DNA of 33,972 nt from Candidatus Moraniibacteriota bacterium (lineage in GTDB: Bacteria; Patescibacteriota; Minisyncoccia; Moranbacterales; UBA1568): the NCBI GenBank assembly GCA_903859375.1, contig CAIOMK010000025.1:1-33972 (forward strand), in the 5' to 3' direction. The notes beneath the pieces were generated by a model. The model had not been told where the DNA came from. It made no database searches and saw only the letters and a program-made list of their open reading frames with translations. Numbering within the stretch: the first letter of the stretch is position 1; each line of letters begins with the position of its first letter. Of this stretch, positions 18,202 through 28,070 are shown in pieces. The position numbers and the translations under genes are program-made.

Positions 18202-18996
18202 TTATATCAAGAAAAATCCGAATGCTCTCCCAACCATTGTACCAAAGAACAACATAAAAATCACGCTCGCCGCCAAGAACGGGCCGAACGGCATAGGACT
18301 TCCCATACCTTTCTTTCCACGTAGCATAAGAACGATACCGACAAGCGCGCCTGTTCCGAATGCGAGCGTGAGTGCGGGTAGCAGCAATTTCCATCCGAGT
18401 GCGAGTCCGAGCAGAAGAGCAAGCCACGCGTCCCCTTCTCCCATCCACGTTTCCTTTGAAAAATACACGAGCGCATAAAAAAGCGCGAATGCGATACCGC
18501 TACCGATCACCCCCTCCACGAGCCGCGAGTCGATGAATGCACCGCGTGGTGAACCGAAATACCAAAGACAGAAAAGTGAGACCGCCGTCCATACCGAACC
18601 GAACACGAGTGCGGACACGGGAATCTCCATATGAGAAAGGTCGTAGACGAATATCACGACAAGCGAAGCGATAAGGCCGAGGATGAATACCGTCGCGATC
18701 GCCGACTCGAGATTTCCGGGAATAAAAAACGTCTTGCCTGCGAAGGCGAACAGTATGGCAGTCGCGCTCTCGACTGCCGGATACTGCCAAGAAATACCCA
18801 TACCGCAGGAGCGGCACTTCCCTCGAAGAAAAACAAATGAAAGCAACGGGATATTGTCATACCATGCGATCGTTTTCTCGCATCCGTTGCATCGTGACCG
18901 ACCCGAAACCACCGTCTCGCCGGTTCCGAACCGGAACAACACGACATTGAGAAAACTCCCTATAATAAGTCCGAAAATAAAAAAAAGAAACGTCAT
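18202..18996 (-). CDS. pilD: Prepilin peptidase (A24 family)
   Basis: IIGSFLNVVLFR, CNGCEKTIAWYDNIPLLSFVFLRGKCRSCGMGISWQYPAVE, GEGDAWLALLLGLALG. Confidence 0.95.
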   Translation of the reverse strand: MTFLFFIFGLIIGSFLNVVLFRFGTGETVVSGRSRCNGCEKTIAWYDNIPLLSFVFLRGKCRSCGMGISWQYPAVESATAILFAFAGKTFFIPGNLESAIATVFILGLIASLVVIFVYDLSHMEIPVSALVFGSVWTAVSLFCLWYFGSPRGAFIDSRLVEGVIGSGIAFALFYALVYFSKETWMGEGDAWLALLLGLALGWKLLLPALTLAFGTGALVGIVLMLRGKKGMGSPMPFGPFLAASVIFMLFFGTMVGRAFGFFLI

Positions 18997-19008
18997 ACGA
19001 GAATAGGT

Positions 19009-19407
19009 TCAGCACCCCGTGAACGTACAGCCGGAAACGGCGCAGACAGCGGAGCATCTTCCGGTGAGACAGGTCTGCGTTATCGACCAATTGCCTCCCG
19101 TACCGTTCAATACCGAAAAAGATACGGCATTGGAACACTTCGAGGAAAGTTGCGGATACACACCCGAAGAAATGGACACGTTGTTGCAGATAGGGGCGTC
19201 AGACACACCGGCTATGACCGTACCACCGCCTTCGCTGCACATCGTCGCCGATTGGGTCACGGAATCGAGCGAGGTGCGAAACGATGCGAACGCGGCCTTG
19301 TTGCGAGCATCCCCCAGACCGACCAGTATGATGGACGCGAGAATACCGATAATCGCGATCACGATGAGGAGTTCGATAAGGGTGAATCCTTTTTTATTTT
19401 TGTTCAT
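19009..19407 (-). CDS. Type IV pilin (major-type) with Cys-rich C-terminus
   Basis: [31 protein letters not shown]...[20 protein letters not shown]. Confidence 0.93.
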   Translation of the reverse strand: MNKNKKGFTLIELLIVIAIIGILASIILVGLGDARNKAAFASFRTSLDSVTQSATMCSEGGGTVIAGVSDAPICNNVSISSGVYPQLSSKCSNAVSFSVLNGTGGNWSITQTCLTGRCSAVCAVSGCTFTGC

Positions 19408-19516
19408 GAGAGGTTTTCAAAGCGAAACCAATAACACTCAAATAGTATACAACATCCGGACGGAAAATGCACTCCGACGCGAAAGAACATAGACGCACAT
19501 CCCGGCCCGGCACATG

Positions 19517-19565
19517 CAGGCATATCGTTGCGATATACAATCCGGTTCCGTCGGATATATGCCTG
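19517..19565. other. Potential three-way-junction inverted-repeat structure
   Basis: CAGGCATAT / ATATGCCTG outer arms, inner hairpins ATATCG-TTG-CGATAT and ATCCG-GTTCCGT-CGGAT. Confidence 0.5.
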
Positions 19566-19655
19566 TGGAACACCTCGTAAACGGATGTGGCCGAACGTTA
19601 TCGGAACAGAGCGTCATTCATGATTCGCATCATGATCGGATGGTTGAAACCGATA

Positions 19656-19685
19656 GAAAAAGCGCCCGGATACCCGGGCGCTTTT
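19656..19685 (-). terminator. Terminator between pilin genes
   Basis: AAAAGCGCCCGG-ATAC-CCGGGCGCTTTT, T5 on the minus strand. Confidence 0.9.
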
Positions 19686-19706
19686 CCATCCGATAGGTCG
19701 TCGAGC

Positions 19707-20135
19707 CTAACAGCCGGTGAACCTACATCCGATACCCGTACAAGCCGCTGTACATGTCACGCCGGAAGCCGTACATGACTGGGCAGTACTCCAAGCATCG
19801 GTCGTTCCCGATGAAACGGTATAATTTCCGACACCGACACAGCCGGTCGGAAGAGTCGGCCATACTGCAGCCGTACCAAGCGCGGTATCGGAGCAGATAT
19901 TCGCTCCTCCGGCCCCGGTCAGAACGCTTCCCGCGCCATCACGACACAGGATACCTGCTGACACCGTCGAATCGAGAGACGCCTTGAATGCCGCGAACGT
20001 CGCCTTCTGTCGGGCGCTTCCCAAACTCACGAGCACGATCGACGCCAAGATACCAATGATGGCAATGACGATGAGGAGTTCGATAAGGGTGAAGCCCTTC
20101 TTCATATTCTTCATATTATTATTCGTCTGTTTCAT
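19707..20135 (-). CDS. Type IV pilin (major-type) with Cys-rich C-terminus
   Basis: [45 protein letters not shown]...[22 protein letters not shown]. Confidence 0.93.
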   Translation of the reverse strand: MKQTNNNMKNMKKGFTLIELLIVIAIIGILASIVLVSLGSARQKATFAAFKASLDSTVSAGILCRDGAGSVLTGAGGANICSDTALGTAAVWPTLPTGCVGVGNYTVSSGTTDAWSTAQSCTASGVTCTAACTGIGCRFTGC

Positions 20136-20157
20136 GTTATGACTACCGTCCCTTGAA

Positions 20158-20601
20158 CTAACATCCTTCTGGATATGTCACACCGGTCTCATTGAGAATG
20201 GTACTATCCGAGGTTTCACAGGCGTTCGCACCCGATGAGATTCCGAGATCGGAAGATTCCGTCACGATCGTAAAGGTGTTGGCTCCCATGGTCCCACAAC
20301 TCCGAGCCTGTATATCAGCATCGGTGAACGATCCATTGTTTATCCTATTTGCTTCAGTCGGGAGAAAAGCATTGAGAGCGGCGGCATCCAGAACTCCGGC
20401 GTCTTCCGAACATCGTATGACGAGTTCTGAGTGGAAAGAATGCAACTGTTCCTTGTACGCCGCGATATTCGCCTTATCCCGAGCGCTCGAAATGCTCACG
20501 AGCACGACCGAGGCAAGAATACCGATAATCGCGATAACGATGAGAAGTTCGATCAACGTGAAGCCTTCTTCCGTTTTTGTTTTCAAATCCATTTTCCACA
20601 T
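20158..20601 (-). CDS. Type IV pilin (major-type)
   Basis: [46 protein letters not shown]; strong SD AAAGGAGGTGAACGCA-ATG supports start at 20601. Confidence 0.92.
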   Translation of the reverse strand: MWKMDLKTKTEEGFTLIELLIVIAIIGILASVVLVSISSARDKANIAAYKEQLHSFHSELVIRCSEDAGVLDAAALNAFLPTEANRINNGSFTDADIQARSCGTMGANTFTIVTESSDLGISSGANACETSDSTILNETGVTYPEGC

Positions 20602-20662
20602 TGCGTTCACCTCCTTTCTTTTTTATTGTTATATTCGAAACGACAGACCTCTTCGAAACCTC

Positions 20663-21871
20663 TTAGAAGTTCCCGACCACATTATATATTGGAAGCAGTA
20701 TTCCCACAACCAGAATCGCGACGCCGATACCGAGGAAGACAATGAGTATAGGCTCGAGAAGCGTCGTGAGATTCTGTGTCATATTATCCACTTCCTGCGA
20801 ATAAAAATTCGAGATATTCCGAAGTATGGCGGATATGGTTCCGGTTTCCTCTCCGATCTTCACCATCTGTGACACGAGATGCGGTATCTGCTTGGAACGG
20901 AAGAACGCGGTACTCATGCTTCCGCCCTTCCTGACTTCTTCCTCCGCGTCATGTATGATCGCCTGGAATGTCTGATTGCCGACGATGCCGCTCACAATCG
21001 AGAGGGCGCGTATGATCGGAATACCACCATTGAGCAGGATACCGAGGTTCTCCGCGAGACGGGCGATGAACACATATTGGGCGATCTTGCCGACGATCGG
21101 AATGACGAATACTTGCTCGTCCCATGCGCGACGTCCGTCCGAAGTGCGTATATAATAGTTGAACGATCCGCCCAATGTCGCGACCAAGACGACCACGGTC
21201 CACCAATATACGGCGAAGAAATCACTCACCGCCATGATGACCACGGTATACCACGGCAGTGCCGTCGAGAAATCCTTCAGGATGACCGTGATCTTCGGAA
21301 CGATGAATGCGATGACGATGAAACCTATAATGCCGGCGACACCGAGCACGAAGGCCGGATAATACATCGCGCCTTTGATCTTCGATACGAGAATGTAGTC
21401 CTTTTCCAGAGAGTCCGCGATGAAGGTGATCGAGTGCTGAAGTCCTCCGGATACTTCCCCCGCATGAATCAGGTTTATGGAAAGCGCGGGAAAAACGTCC
21501 GTGTGTTTGCCGAGCGCATCCGACAAAGACATACCGTCGTCCACGTCGTCCTTTATTTCCTTGAGTACGATACGGAAATATGCGTTGTCGGTCTCTTCGG
21601 CGATAGCGAGAATGGATGAGGTTACTGGGACCTTCGCCTCGATAAGCACACTCAACTGACGGAAAAAAGCCACCAGCTCTTTCCGATTCACGCCCTCCCA
21701 GATACGGGAAAGATCTTTTATCACGGCGTATTTCCCCCCTTCTTCACGGATGAGTACCGGCAGAAGTCCGTTCTTCTGGAGGAGGAGATTGGCCGCATCA
21801 CGGCTGTCCGCCTCGACAAAGCCCTCCTTCAGGACTCCTTCGACGCTCTTCGCCTTGAATGCGAACTTCAT
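20663..21871 (-). CDS. pilC: Type IV pilus inner membrane platform protein PilC/GspF
   Basis: MKFAFKAKSVEGVLKEGFVEADSRDAANLLLQKNG...FFRQLSVLIEAKVPVTSSI...GGIPIIRALSIVSGIVGN. ORF start at 21967 overlaps pilT and is unlikely. Confidence 0.95.
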   Translation of the reverse strand: MKFAFKAKSVEGVLKEGFVEADSRDAANLLLQKNGLLPVLIREEGGKYAVIKDLSRIWEGVNRKELVAFFRQLSVLIEAKVPVTSSILAIAEETDNAYFRIVLKEIKDDVDDGMSLSDALGKHTDVFPALSINLIHAGEVSGGLQHSITFIADSLEKDYILVSKIKGAMYYPAFVLGVAGIIGFIVIAFIVPKITVILKDFSTALPWYTVVIMAVSDFFAVYWWTVVVLVATLGGSFNYYIRTSDGRRAWDEQVFVIPIVGKIAQYVFIARLAENLGILLNGGIPIIRALSIVSGIVGNQTFQAIIHDAEEEVRKGGSMSTAFFRSKQIPHLVSQMVKIGEETGTISAILRNISNFYSQEVDNMTQNLTTLLEPILIVFLGIGVAILVVGILLPIYNVVGNF

Positions 21872-21902
21872 ATGTTTTTCGATTCGTTTCTTAGAACAGA
21901 TC

Positions 21903-23000
21903 CTATTCCGATTTCGCGATAAGCATCTCGAGATACTGCCGGTTCTTCGAATAGGTGAGGGCATCATTCACCGAGATAAGACCCTTGCGGACCAGATCGG
22001 AAAGGGACCGGTCGAGCGATATCATCCCCTCTTTGAGATTCGTCTCGATGACACTGTCTATCTGATGTGTCTTGTTCTCGCGGATGAGATTCTCCACGGC
22101 GTGGTTCTTGAACATGATCTCGACAGCCGGGATACGTCCCGCCCCGTCCATGCGCGGTATGAGCCGTTGAGACACGACACCGAGCAGAACACTTGCGAGC
22201 TGGGCGCGGATCTGATTCTGCTGATGCGCCGGGAAGACGTCGATGATACGATCGATAGTCTGAGCGGCATCGTTCGTGTGCACCGTCGCAAAGATAAGGT
22301 GCCCCGTCTCCGCGGCCGTCATCGCCGTAGAGATAGTCTCGAGATCCCGGAGTTCGGCGAGCATGACCACGTTCGCATCCTCGCGGAACACGGCCCTCAA
22401 TGCGAGCGGGAATGTCTTCGCGTCCCGGCCGACCTCACGCTGGTTGATGATGCACCGGTCCTGCGTATAGACGAACTCTATCGGGTCCTCGATGGTCACG
22501 ATGTGCTTCTCCTGATTGTGGTTGATGTATTCGATGATCGCGGCCAGTGTCGTCGACTTGCCATGTCCGACCGGACCAGTCACAAGCACCAATCCCTGGG
22601 AATAATTCGCAAAATTGTACAGTGCCGAAGGAAGATTGAGTTCTTCAAGATTGCGCACATGGTCCATGACGAACCGCATTGTCACGCTCACAAACCCCTT
22701 CTGAAAGAAGATATTCGTCCGGAACCGCATCCTGTTCTCGAAGTTGTATGAAAAATCCGTCTGCCCCGAGGCCAACAGTTCATCCTTGCCTTCTTCGGAT
22801 AACAGGATATCCGAAAGAGCCTTCGTATCGGCCGGCGTCAAGACCTTCTCTTGGGTAATCGGATGGAGTTTCCCGTTGATACGGAGTGTCGGATACCGAC
22901 CGACGACCAGATGCAGATCGGAAGCGTTCTGCTGTCCGACAAGAAGCAAGAGGTTTTTTATCCGTTGTTCGGCGTGCAATATTTCGGATCCTTCTGACAT
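21903..23000 (-). CDS. pilT: Type IV pilus retraction ATPase PilT
   Basis: ASDLHLVVGRYPTLRINGKL, GPVGHGKSTTLAAIIEYIN, EDPIEFVY, AELRDLETISTAMTAAETGHLIFATVHTNDA. Confidence 0.96.
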   Translation of the reverse strand: MSEGSEILHAEQRIKNLLLLVGQQNASDLHLVVGRYPTLRINGKLHPITQEKVLTPADTKALSDILLSEEGKDELLASGQTDFSYNFENRMRFRTNIFFQKGFVSVTMRFVMDHVRNLEELNLPSALYNFANYSQGLVLVTGPVGHGKSTTLAAIIEYINHNQEKHIVTIEDPIEFVYTQDRCIINQREVGRDAKTFPLALRAVFREDANVVMLAELRDLETISTAMTAAETGHLIFATVHTNDAAQTIDRIIDVFPAHQQNQIRAQLASVLLGVVSQRLIPRMDGAGRIPAVEIMFKNHAVENLIRENKTHQIDSVIETNLKEGMISLDRSLSDLVRKGLISVNDALTYSKNRQYLEMLIAKSE

Positions 23001-23024
23001 ACTCGCGTTTTTATTTTTTTACCC

Positions 23025-23489
23025 TCATGTTTTCGGGGAATCGGAAACTGTCTCATCGGAAGTCTTTTCTTCTTCAAGAATACCATCTTTGACACTCTTC
23101 TCCAAAACGGACTCGACTTTCCTGAGCACCTCCGACGGCGTGAAGTGGGACTTGATGAGATACTCTTCCGCACCGAGATCGAATCCGTCACGAACCCCTT
23201 CGTTTGCGGAAAAATTCGTCAGCAGGATGACCGGGATATCTTTCCAGAGGACTTCTGCCTTTATCTCCTTGAGCACTTCGCGACCATCCATACGCGGCAT
23301 GAAAATATCAAGCATGATAAGATCCGGAGCCGTTTTGTTCGATCGAAGATGTTCCATACCCTCGGCCCCGTCGCTGGCCGAATCGACCACGAATCCACAC
23401 TCCTTCAATTTTCGCTGATAAATGTCGCGGACGAAAAAATCATCTTCCATGAGCAGAATTTTCTTTCCGGCAAATTTCGATATCCCCAT
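23025..23489 (-). CDS. CheY-like response regulator receiver protein
   Basis: KILLMEDDFFVRDIYQRKLKECGF...LIMLDIFMPRMDGREVLKEIK...PVILLTNFS...YLIKSHFTPSEV. Confidence 0.93.
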   Translation of the reverse strand: MGISKFAGKKILLMEDDFFVRDIYQRKLKECGFVVDSASDGAEGMEHLRSNKTAPDLIMLDIFMPRMDGREVLKEIKAEVLWKDIPVILLTNFSANEGVRDGFDLGAEEYLIKSHFTPSEVLRKVESVLEKSVKDGILEEEKTSDETVSDSPKT

Positions 23490-23516
23490 ATGTCCGATTC
23501 GTTATGAGCCACCGTT

Positions 23517-25262
23517 CTATTCCTCATCCACCAGTGTGGCACCCTCGGTCACACGCTCGACTTCCGTCAGGGTCGTCAATCCCCGCAATGCTTTCAGCAG
23601 TCCGTCCTGTCGAAGTGTGATCATATTCTGACGGTTCGCTTCCTCGAGTAGTTTCGCCTCGTTCGCATGATCGTCGGTAATGATCTGTTTCACCTGTTCG
23701 CTCACCTCGAGTGCCTCATAAATGGCGACTCGCCCCTTGTATCCGGTATTGCCACATACTTCGCATCCTTTCCCGCGAAAAAAGTGGGCGCCTTTTTTCG
23801 GATCGTACCCGTATTTTTCCAATTCTTCAAGACTGATATTCTCGATGGATTCCATGGTCCCTTTCCGGATTTCCGGGGTTACCGTTATTTCTTCACTGCA
23901 TTCCGAACAGATACGGCGGACGAGACGCTGAGCCGCGACGATCTGCACCGCCGATGCGATAAGAAACGGCTCTACTCCCATATCGACAAATCGGGGGATG
24001 GATCCGATAGCGCTGTTCGTATGCAGGGTCGAAAGCACGAGATGTCCGGTCAAAGCCGAATGGATCGCGAGCTCGGCGGTCTCGCCGTCGCGGATTTCCC
24101 CGACCATGATGACGTTCGGATCCTGACGCAGTATGGACCGGAGTCCGTTTGCGAAGGTATATCCGATTTCCGGCTGCACTTGGCTCTGGTTCACACCCTC
24201 GATGGTATATTCGACAGGATCCTCGAGTGTGATGATATTGCGTTCGTCCTGGTTCAGAATCTGCAGAAAAGAATACAGCGTCGTCGATTTTCCTGAGCCG
24301 GTCGGCCCCGTCATAAGGATGATACCGAACGGTTCCATAATCTTCTTCCGAAGCAGTTCGCCGTTTCGGCCCCACAGACCCATTGCTTGGAAATCTACGG
24401 TACTCTCTTTCTTTTCGAGTACGCGCATCACGACTTTTTCTCCGTTCACGACAGGCAACGTCGACACGCGCAAATCGACGGCTTCACCCTGATGGTCGAC
24501 TCGGAACCGTCCGTCCTGAGGCTTGCGCTTCTCGTCTATCTTGAGGTTCGCAAGGATTTTGATACGCGCGACGACGGCCTTGCCGATTGACAGAGGAAAA
24601 AGGAGCGACGCGTTCAGGATACCGTCGACACGAAACCGGACACGATAGTTTTCCTCACCAGGCTCTATATGGATATCACTCGCACGGGCATCGATGGCGT
24701 GCTTTACGATAGATTCGACCAAACGTGCGATCGGCGCATCCTGAATGACTTCCTTTTCCGATCCTGATTGTTCCGCGGTTATCTCGAGTTCGCCCGAAAA
24801 CTGGTCTTCGAGAGCGGTATCGTCCTGCTTGAATGACAGGATGGCTTCCTTGAGAACCTGATCGGCTCCGGAATACCATTTCAGAATATCAAGAATGACT
24901 CTCTTCGGGGCCAAAGCGATCTCGATGTTCTTCTGTTCTTTTTCGGCAAGAAATCTGAGCAGGTTGAGAGCTTCGTAATCCTCAGGGTCAACCATCGCGA
25001 TTCGAAGTGTGTTCCCATCCTTCGCATACACGCTCATCTGATACTTCCTCGCGGTATCCTGTTGGATGTATCCGAACAACGCTCGTTCTATTTTTTTTGG
25101 TGCCTCATCAAGAAAAGGCATGCCGAGATCATCGGCACGCTTTTTCAGTTCGACATCGTCCATTTCCTTTACGACCGGAGTGGTCACGACAGTAGCATCG
25201 GTATCGGTGTCGGTGTCGGTCGAATCAGAAGTCAGATCCTGGTCCAGAGAGGAATCGCTCAT
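23517..25262 (-). CDS. pilB: Type IV pilus assembly ATPase PilB
   Basis: ASDIHIEPGEENYRVRFRVDG, GPTGSGKSTTLYSFLQILN, EDPVEYTIEGVNQSQVQPEIGYTFANGLRSILRQDPNVIMVGEIRDGETAELAIHSALTGHLVLSTLHTN, C..C/C..C zinc motif. Confidence 0.97.
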   Translation of the reverse strand: MSDSSLDQDLTSDSTDTDTDTDATVVTTPVVKEMDDVELKKRADDLGMPFLDEAPKKIERALFGYIQQDTARKYQMSVYAKDGNTLRIAMVDPEDYEALNLLRFLAEKEQKNIEIALAPKRVILDILKWYSGADQVLKEAILSFKQDDTALEDQFSGELEITAEQSGSEKEVIQDAPIARLVESIVKHAIDARASDIHIEPGEENYRVRFRVDGILNASLLFPLSIGKAVVARIKILANLKIDEKRKPQDGRFRVDHQGEAVDLRVSTLPVVNGEKVVMRVLEKKESTVDFQAMGLWGRNGELLRKKIMEPFGIILMTGPTGSGKSTTLYSFLQILNQDERNIITLEDPVEYTIEGVNQSQVQPEIGYTFANGLRSILRQDPNVIMVGEIRDGETAELAIHSALTGHLVLSTLHTNSAIGSIPRFVDMGVEPFLIASAVQIVAAQRLVRRICSECSEEITVTPEIRKGTMESIENISLEELEKYGYDPKKGAHFFRGKGCEVCGNTGYKGRVAIYEALEVSEQVKQIITDDHANEAKLLEEANRQNMITLRQDGLLKALRGLTTLTEVERVTEGATLVDEE

Positions 25263-25283
25263 ATCCGGTCTTACTTTTAGAAC

Positions 25284-26066
25284 CTAGTTAGAAGAGAACG
25301 GATTCGTCCGTCCCGCACTTCCGGGTTCCCCAAGTGCCGGAACGGCTCCCTCCTTTGCCAATACGACATTGACGGCATCGAGATCGAATGTCCCTCCATT
25401 GAAAACAGGCAACAGATATCCCTTAGCGTAATGTTTCAAAGGAAGATAATTGAAGGTCACCGCGATGTTTCCGGAAAGTATCCCGTTATCCGGAACCGGT
25501 TGACCGGTCGAATCGACACTGATCGATTTGTTCTTGGCTATCGAGAACGTACCGATCTCCTGGGAACGGCCCGAGTGCGACACCGCTTTCAAGAAAGACC
25601 GGATATTATCGTACGACCCCTGTATATCGGCATGTAGCGTGAACGTATCCAGAATCGGCGCGCTCGGAGCCACGCTTTCGCCTGACAATGGATCGACGGC
25701 GTCGGGAAGGAGGGCATCGTTCGAAGATGAGGACCTCGTGCCGGCATCGAACACGATCTTGTTGATGGTCGCACCGGACTGTATCGCGTAATAATTGAAA
25801 ATATCAACGACCCGATCCTGACTAATCGATGTGGGAAGGTATCCGAGTATCGACTTTCCGGCGTCGGTATCCGCAATCGTTTCGCGAGACACCAACAGAC
25901 TGCTGAGATTCTGCTGTGTCCGCTGCACCGCGTCGAAGTCGCCCACTTTGGAAGCCAAGATGTCACGCTTCTGAAATATGGATTCAATGGACGGCTTTAT
26001 CCAAAACACACCCACAAATATGGTTATGATGATGAAGATCGGGAAGGAAAGATTCTTGAGAGACAT
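25284..26066 (-). CDS. pilO: Type IV pilus PilO-like protein
   Basis: Single N-terminal TM segment, periplasmic GSYDNIRSFLKAVSHSGRSQEIGTFSI; position after the PilN-like gene. Confidence 0.72.
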   Translation of the reverse strand: MSLKNLSFPIFIIITIFVGVFWIKPSIESIFQKRDILASKVGDFDAVQRTQQNLSSLLVSRETIADTDAGKSILGYLPTSISQDRVVDIFNYYAIQSGATINKIVFDAGTRSSSSNDALLPDAVDPLSGESVAPSAPILDTFTLHADIQGSYDNIRSFLKAVSHSGRSQEIGTFSIAKNKSISVDSTGQPVPDNGILSGNIAVTFNYLPLKHYAKGYLLPVFNGGTFDLDAVNVVLAKEGAVPALGEPGSAGRTNPFSSN

Positions 26067-26098
26067 ATCGTTTTGTGTTTATTCCTATTGTCAAATTT

Positions 26099-26617
26099 TC
26101 AAAGCGCGATGATGAAGGCGAAATTGATCCGGCCGACGTCGTTTCGCTCAAGTTTCGATACGGACAGGTCCTTGAAATCAGGCAGTTTCTTGAGTACGGT
26201 CAATTGTTGGACAATTGTCCGGAACGAATCCGACTCGCCGACGAGATCGACTGTCTTTTGGGTGACGTTATAGGAATAATTCGAAAGCGTGATGCCGGGA
26301 AGGATAGCTCCCTCGACGGATTCGAGAACCGCCATCGGCTCGGTCTGACTGCTCTTGCCCGATTCGACGATATTATTTATTCTGAACTGAAAATCAGAAA
26401 TGGAATCGATCTGATCCTGAGTCATGTTCACCCGCGCCTGAGTGGTCTGCGCTTCCACATCGGCAATGTCCTGTATCAGCTGGTTCTCGTAATAAGAAAG
26501 CCCTCCCCAGATCGCCACGACGACGACGATACTCAGGATAACGAATATGAGTCCTTTTCCAAGATATTGTCCCACACCTTTTGGTTGCGCTGACTGCGCC
26601 AAGTTCATTCCCGGCAT
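26099..26617 (-). CDS. pilN: Type IV pilus PilN-like protein
   Basis: Single TM segment (LIFVILSIVVVVAIWGGLSYY) plus LESVEGAILPGITLSNYSYN; between pilM and pilO-like gene. Confidence 0.72.
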   Translation of the reverse strand: MPGMNLAQSAQPKGVGQYLGKGLIFVILSIVVVVAIWGGLSYYENQLIQDIADVEAQTTQARVNMTQDQIDSISDFQFRINNIVESGKSSQTEPMAVLESVEGAILPGITLSNYSYNVTQKTVDLVGESDSFRTIVQQLTVLKKLPDFKDLSVSKLERNDVGRINFAFIIAL

Positions 26618-26691
26618 ATGATTTCAGTTTTTTTGTTTTATCGAAATCCCTCTGTTCGAAAGTATATACCACCCCGACGATTCTTCAAAAT

Positions 26692-27858
26692 TTATTTCTT
26701 CTTTTTCTTTTTCTCCATCTCTGCCGCCCCATACAAAGCAAGTCCGATCGCCGCAGAAAAGGACGCACCCACCGATTCTATCTTCGGCTGAAGAGCCGGT
26801 GAATACGAGACCATACGCCACGGATTCGACAGCACCGTCGGGACACCGAGTCGTTTCGACAGATACTGGGTAAGCCCGGTGAGCCGTCCCGTCCCACCCG
26901 ACAAGACGACACTGTCAACCTTCACGTCCGGACGTTTCTGTTTCCACGATTCGATCATACGACCGGCCTCGTTCACGATCGTTTCGATAGCGGGGAAAAT
27001 GACCGCGACATCCTTCGCATTCAGGAAATCCTTCCCGCTCTTCTTGAGCGCATCAGCCCGATCCTGAGAAATATTGAGGCTTTCGGCGAGAGAGCGCGTG
27101 ATATCGCGTCCACCCGTATCGATACTCCGACTCTTCTTCACATACCCGTCTTCCACCAGGATGATGTTCGCCGCGCGTGCACCGATGTCGATGATCAGAA
27201 ACGTACCTGGATCGTTTCCGACAACCGCACGGGGAATCGAAAACGTTTCCAGCTCAAGCAGTTTCATGTCATATCCCGCGTCTCTCACATACCCTTCATA
27301 CTGTTCCACGTCCTTATTGAGAGCGGCGACCAGAACCACTTCAGTCCTCACCTTTTCCTTCTTCGTATCAGGGGATTCCTTGTCCGCACCGACGTGATGC
27401 CCTTCTTTCTTGTCCACTTTCTTGTCCGCGTCAGTCGGATCCTTTTCAACTTCCGTCTCGACGGGGTCTTTCGCTTTGAGCGCTTCCCACGACAAGGAGA
27501 CCTCCTCGAGAGGGCTCGGGATATATTTGCGAGCCTCGAACCGGACCGCTTCCTCGAGCTCGGTCTCCGTCATCTCGGGAAAATCTATAAGAGAAATGAG
27601 ACCGAGAAACGACGGCATGGAAATGCAGATCTCTTTTGTTTCAGGTCGCATCTTCTCAAGCAACGCCCGGAAGCGGATCGTCATATCCTGACGAAAGGAA
27701 TGGCCCAAAGAATCCTGCAAATCATGCGGCTGGAACAATGTCGCCTCTCCGTAGTTCGTGAGAAACGGACGACCTCCGCGGATTTCGAGCTCGACCGCCT
27801 TGATCGATTCCGTGCCAAAATCGACACCGAGGAACCTCTCTTTTGAAAACATACCCAT
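26692..27858 (-). CDS. pilM: Type IV pilus assembly protein PilM
   Basis: ERFLGVDFGTESIKAVELE, FLIIDIGARAANIILVEDGYVKKSRSIDTGGRDITRSLAESL, VVLSGGTGRLTGLTQYLSKRLG. Confidence 0.94.
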   Translation of the reverse strand: MGMFSKERFLGVDFGTESIKAVELEIRGGRPFLTNYGEATLFQPHDLQDSLGHSFRQDMTIRFRALLEKMRPETKEICISMPSFLGLISLIDFPEMTETELEEAVRFEARKYIPSPLEEVSLSWEALKAKDPVETEVEKDPTDADKKVDKKEGHHVGADKESPDTKKEKVRTEVVLVAALNKDVEQYEGYVRDAGYDMKLLELETFSIPRAVVGNDPGTFLIIDIGARAANIILVEDGYVKKSRSIDTGGRDITRSLAESLNISQDRADALKKSGKDFLNAKDVAVIFPAIETIVNEAGRMIESWKQKRPDVKVDSVVLSGGTGRLTGLTQYLSKRLGVPTVLSNPWRMVSYSPALQPKIESVGASFSAAIGLALYGAAEMEKKKKKK

Positions 27859-27928
27859 ATCTTTTTCTGTGTTTCGGAATACCGGGCGAAATCGGAAACG
27901 TCTCTTCCGATTTCTTCATATCTCTCAC

Positions 27929-27956
27929 ACTATACCATAATTTTCACAAGCAAGAA
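27929..27956 (-). promoter_or_regulatory. Candidate promoter of the pilus operon
   Basis: Minus TTCTTG (27951-27956), 16 nt, TATAGT (27929-27934) upstream of pilM. Confidence 0.45.
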
Positions 27957-27991
27957 AAGAGACAGGTCGTGAACACTGGCAGTGGCGAATA

Positions 27992-28020
27992 TTGACACAA
28001 TGGTTCAGGGAAAATACAAT
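27992..28020 (+). promoter_or_regulatory. Strong sigma70-like promoter of the clp gene
   Basis: TTGACA (27992-27997), 17 nt, TACAAT (28015-28020). Confidence 0.85.
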
Positions 28021-28070
28021 CAAATACCACCTTCATCGGAAACCGTTACGTCCGTGATATCATACAAAAT

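Noticed and set aside
25199-25225. Short hexamer-like repeat encoding TDTDTDTD in PilB as a phase-variation tract
   Set aside because: Unit is 6 bp, so slippage would preserve frame; too short to argue for phase variation.
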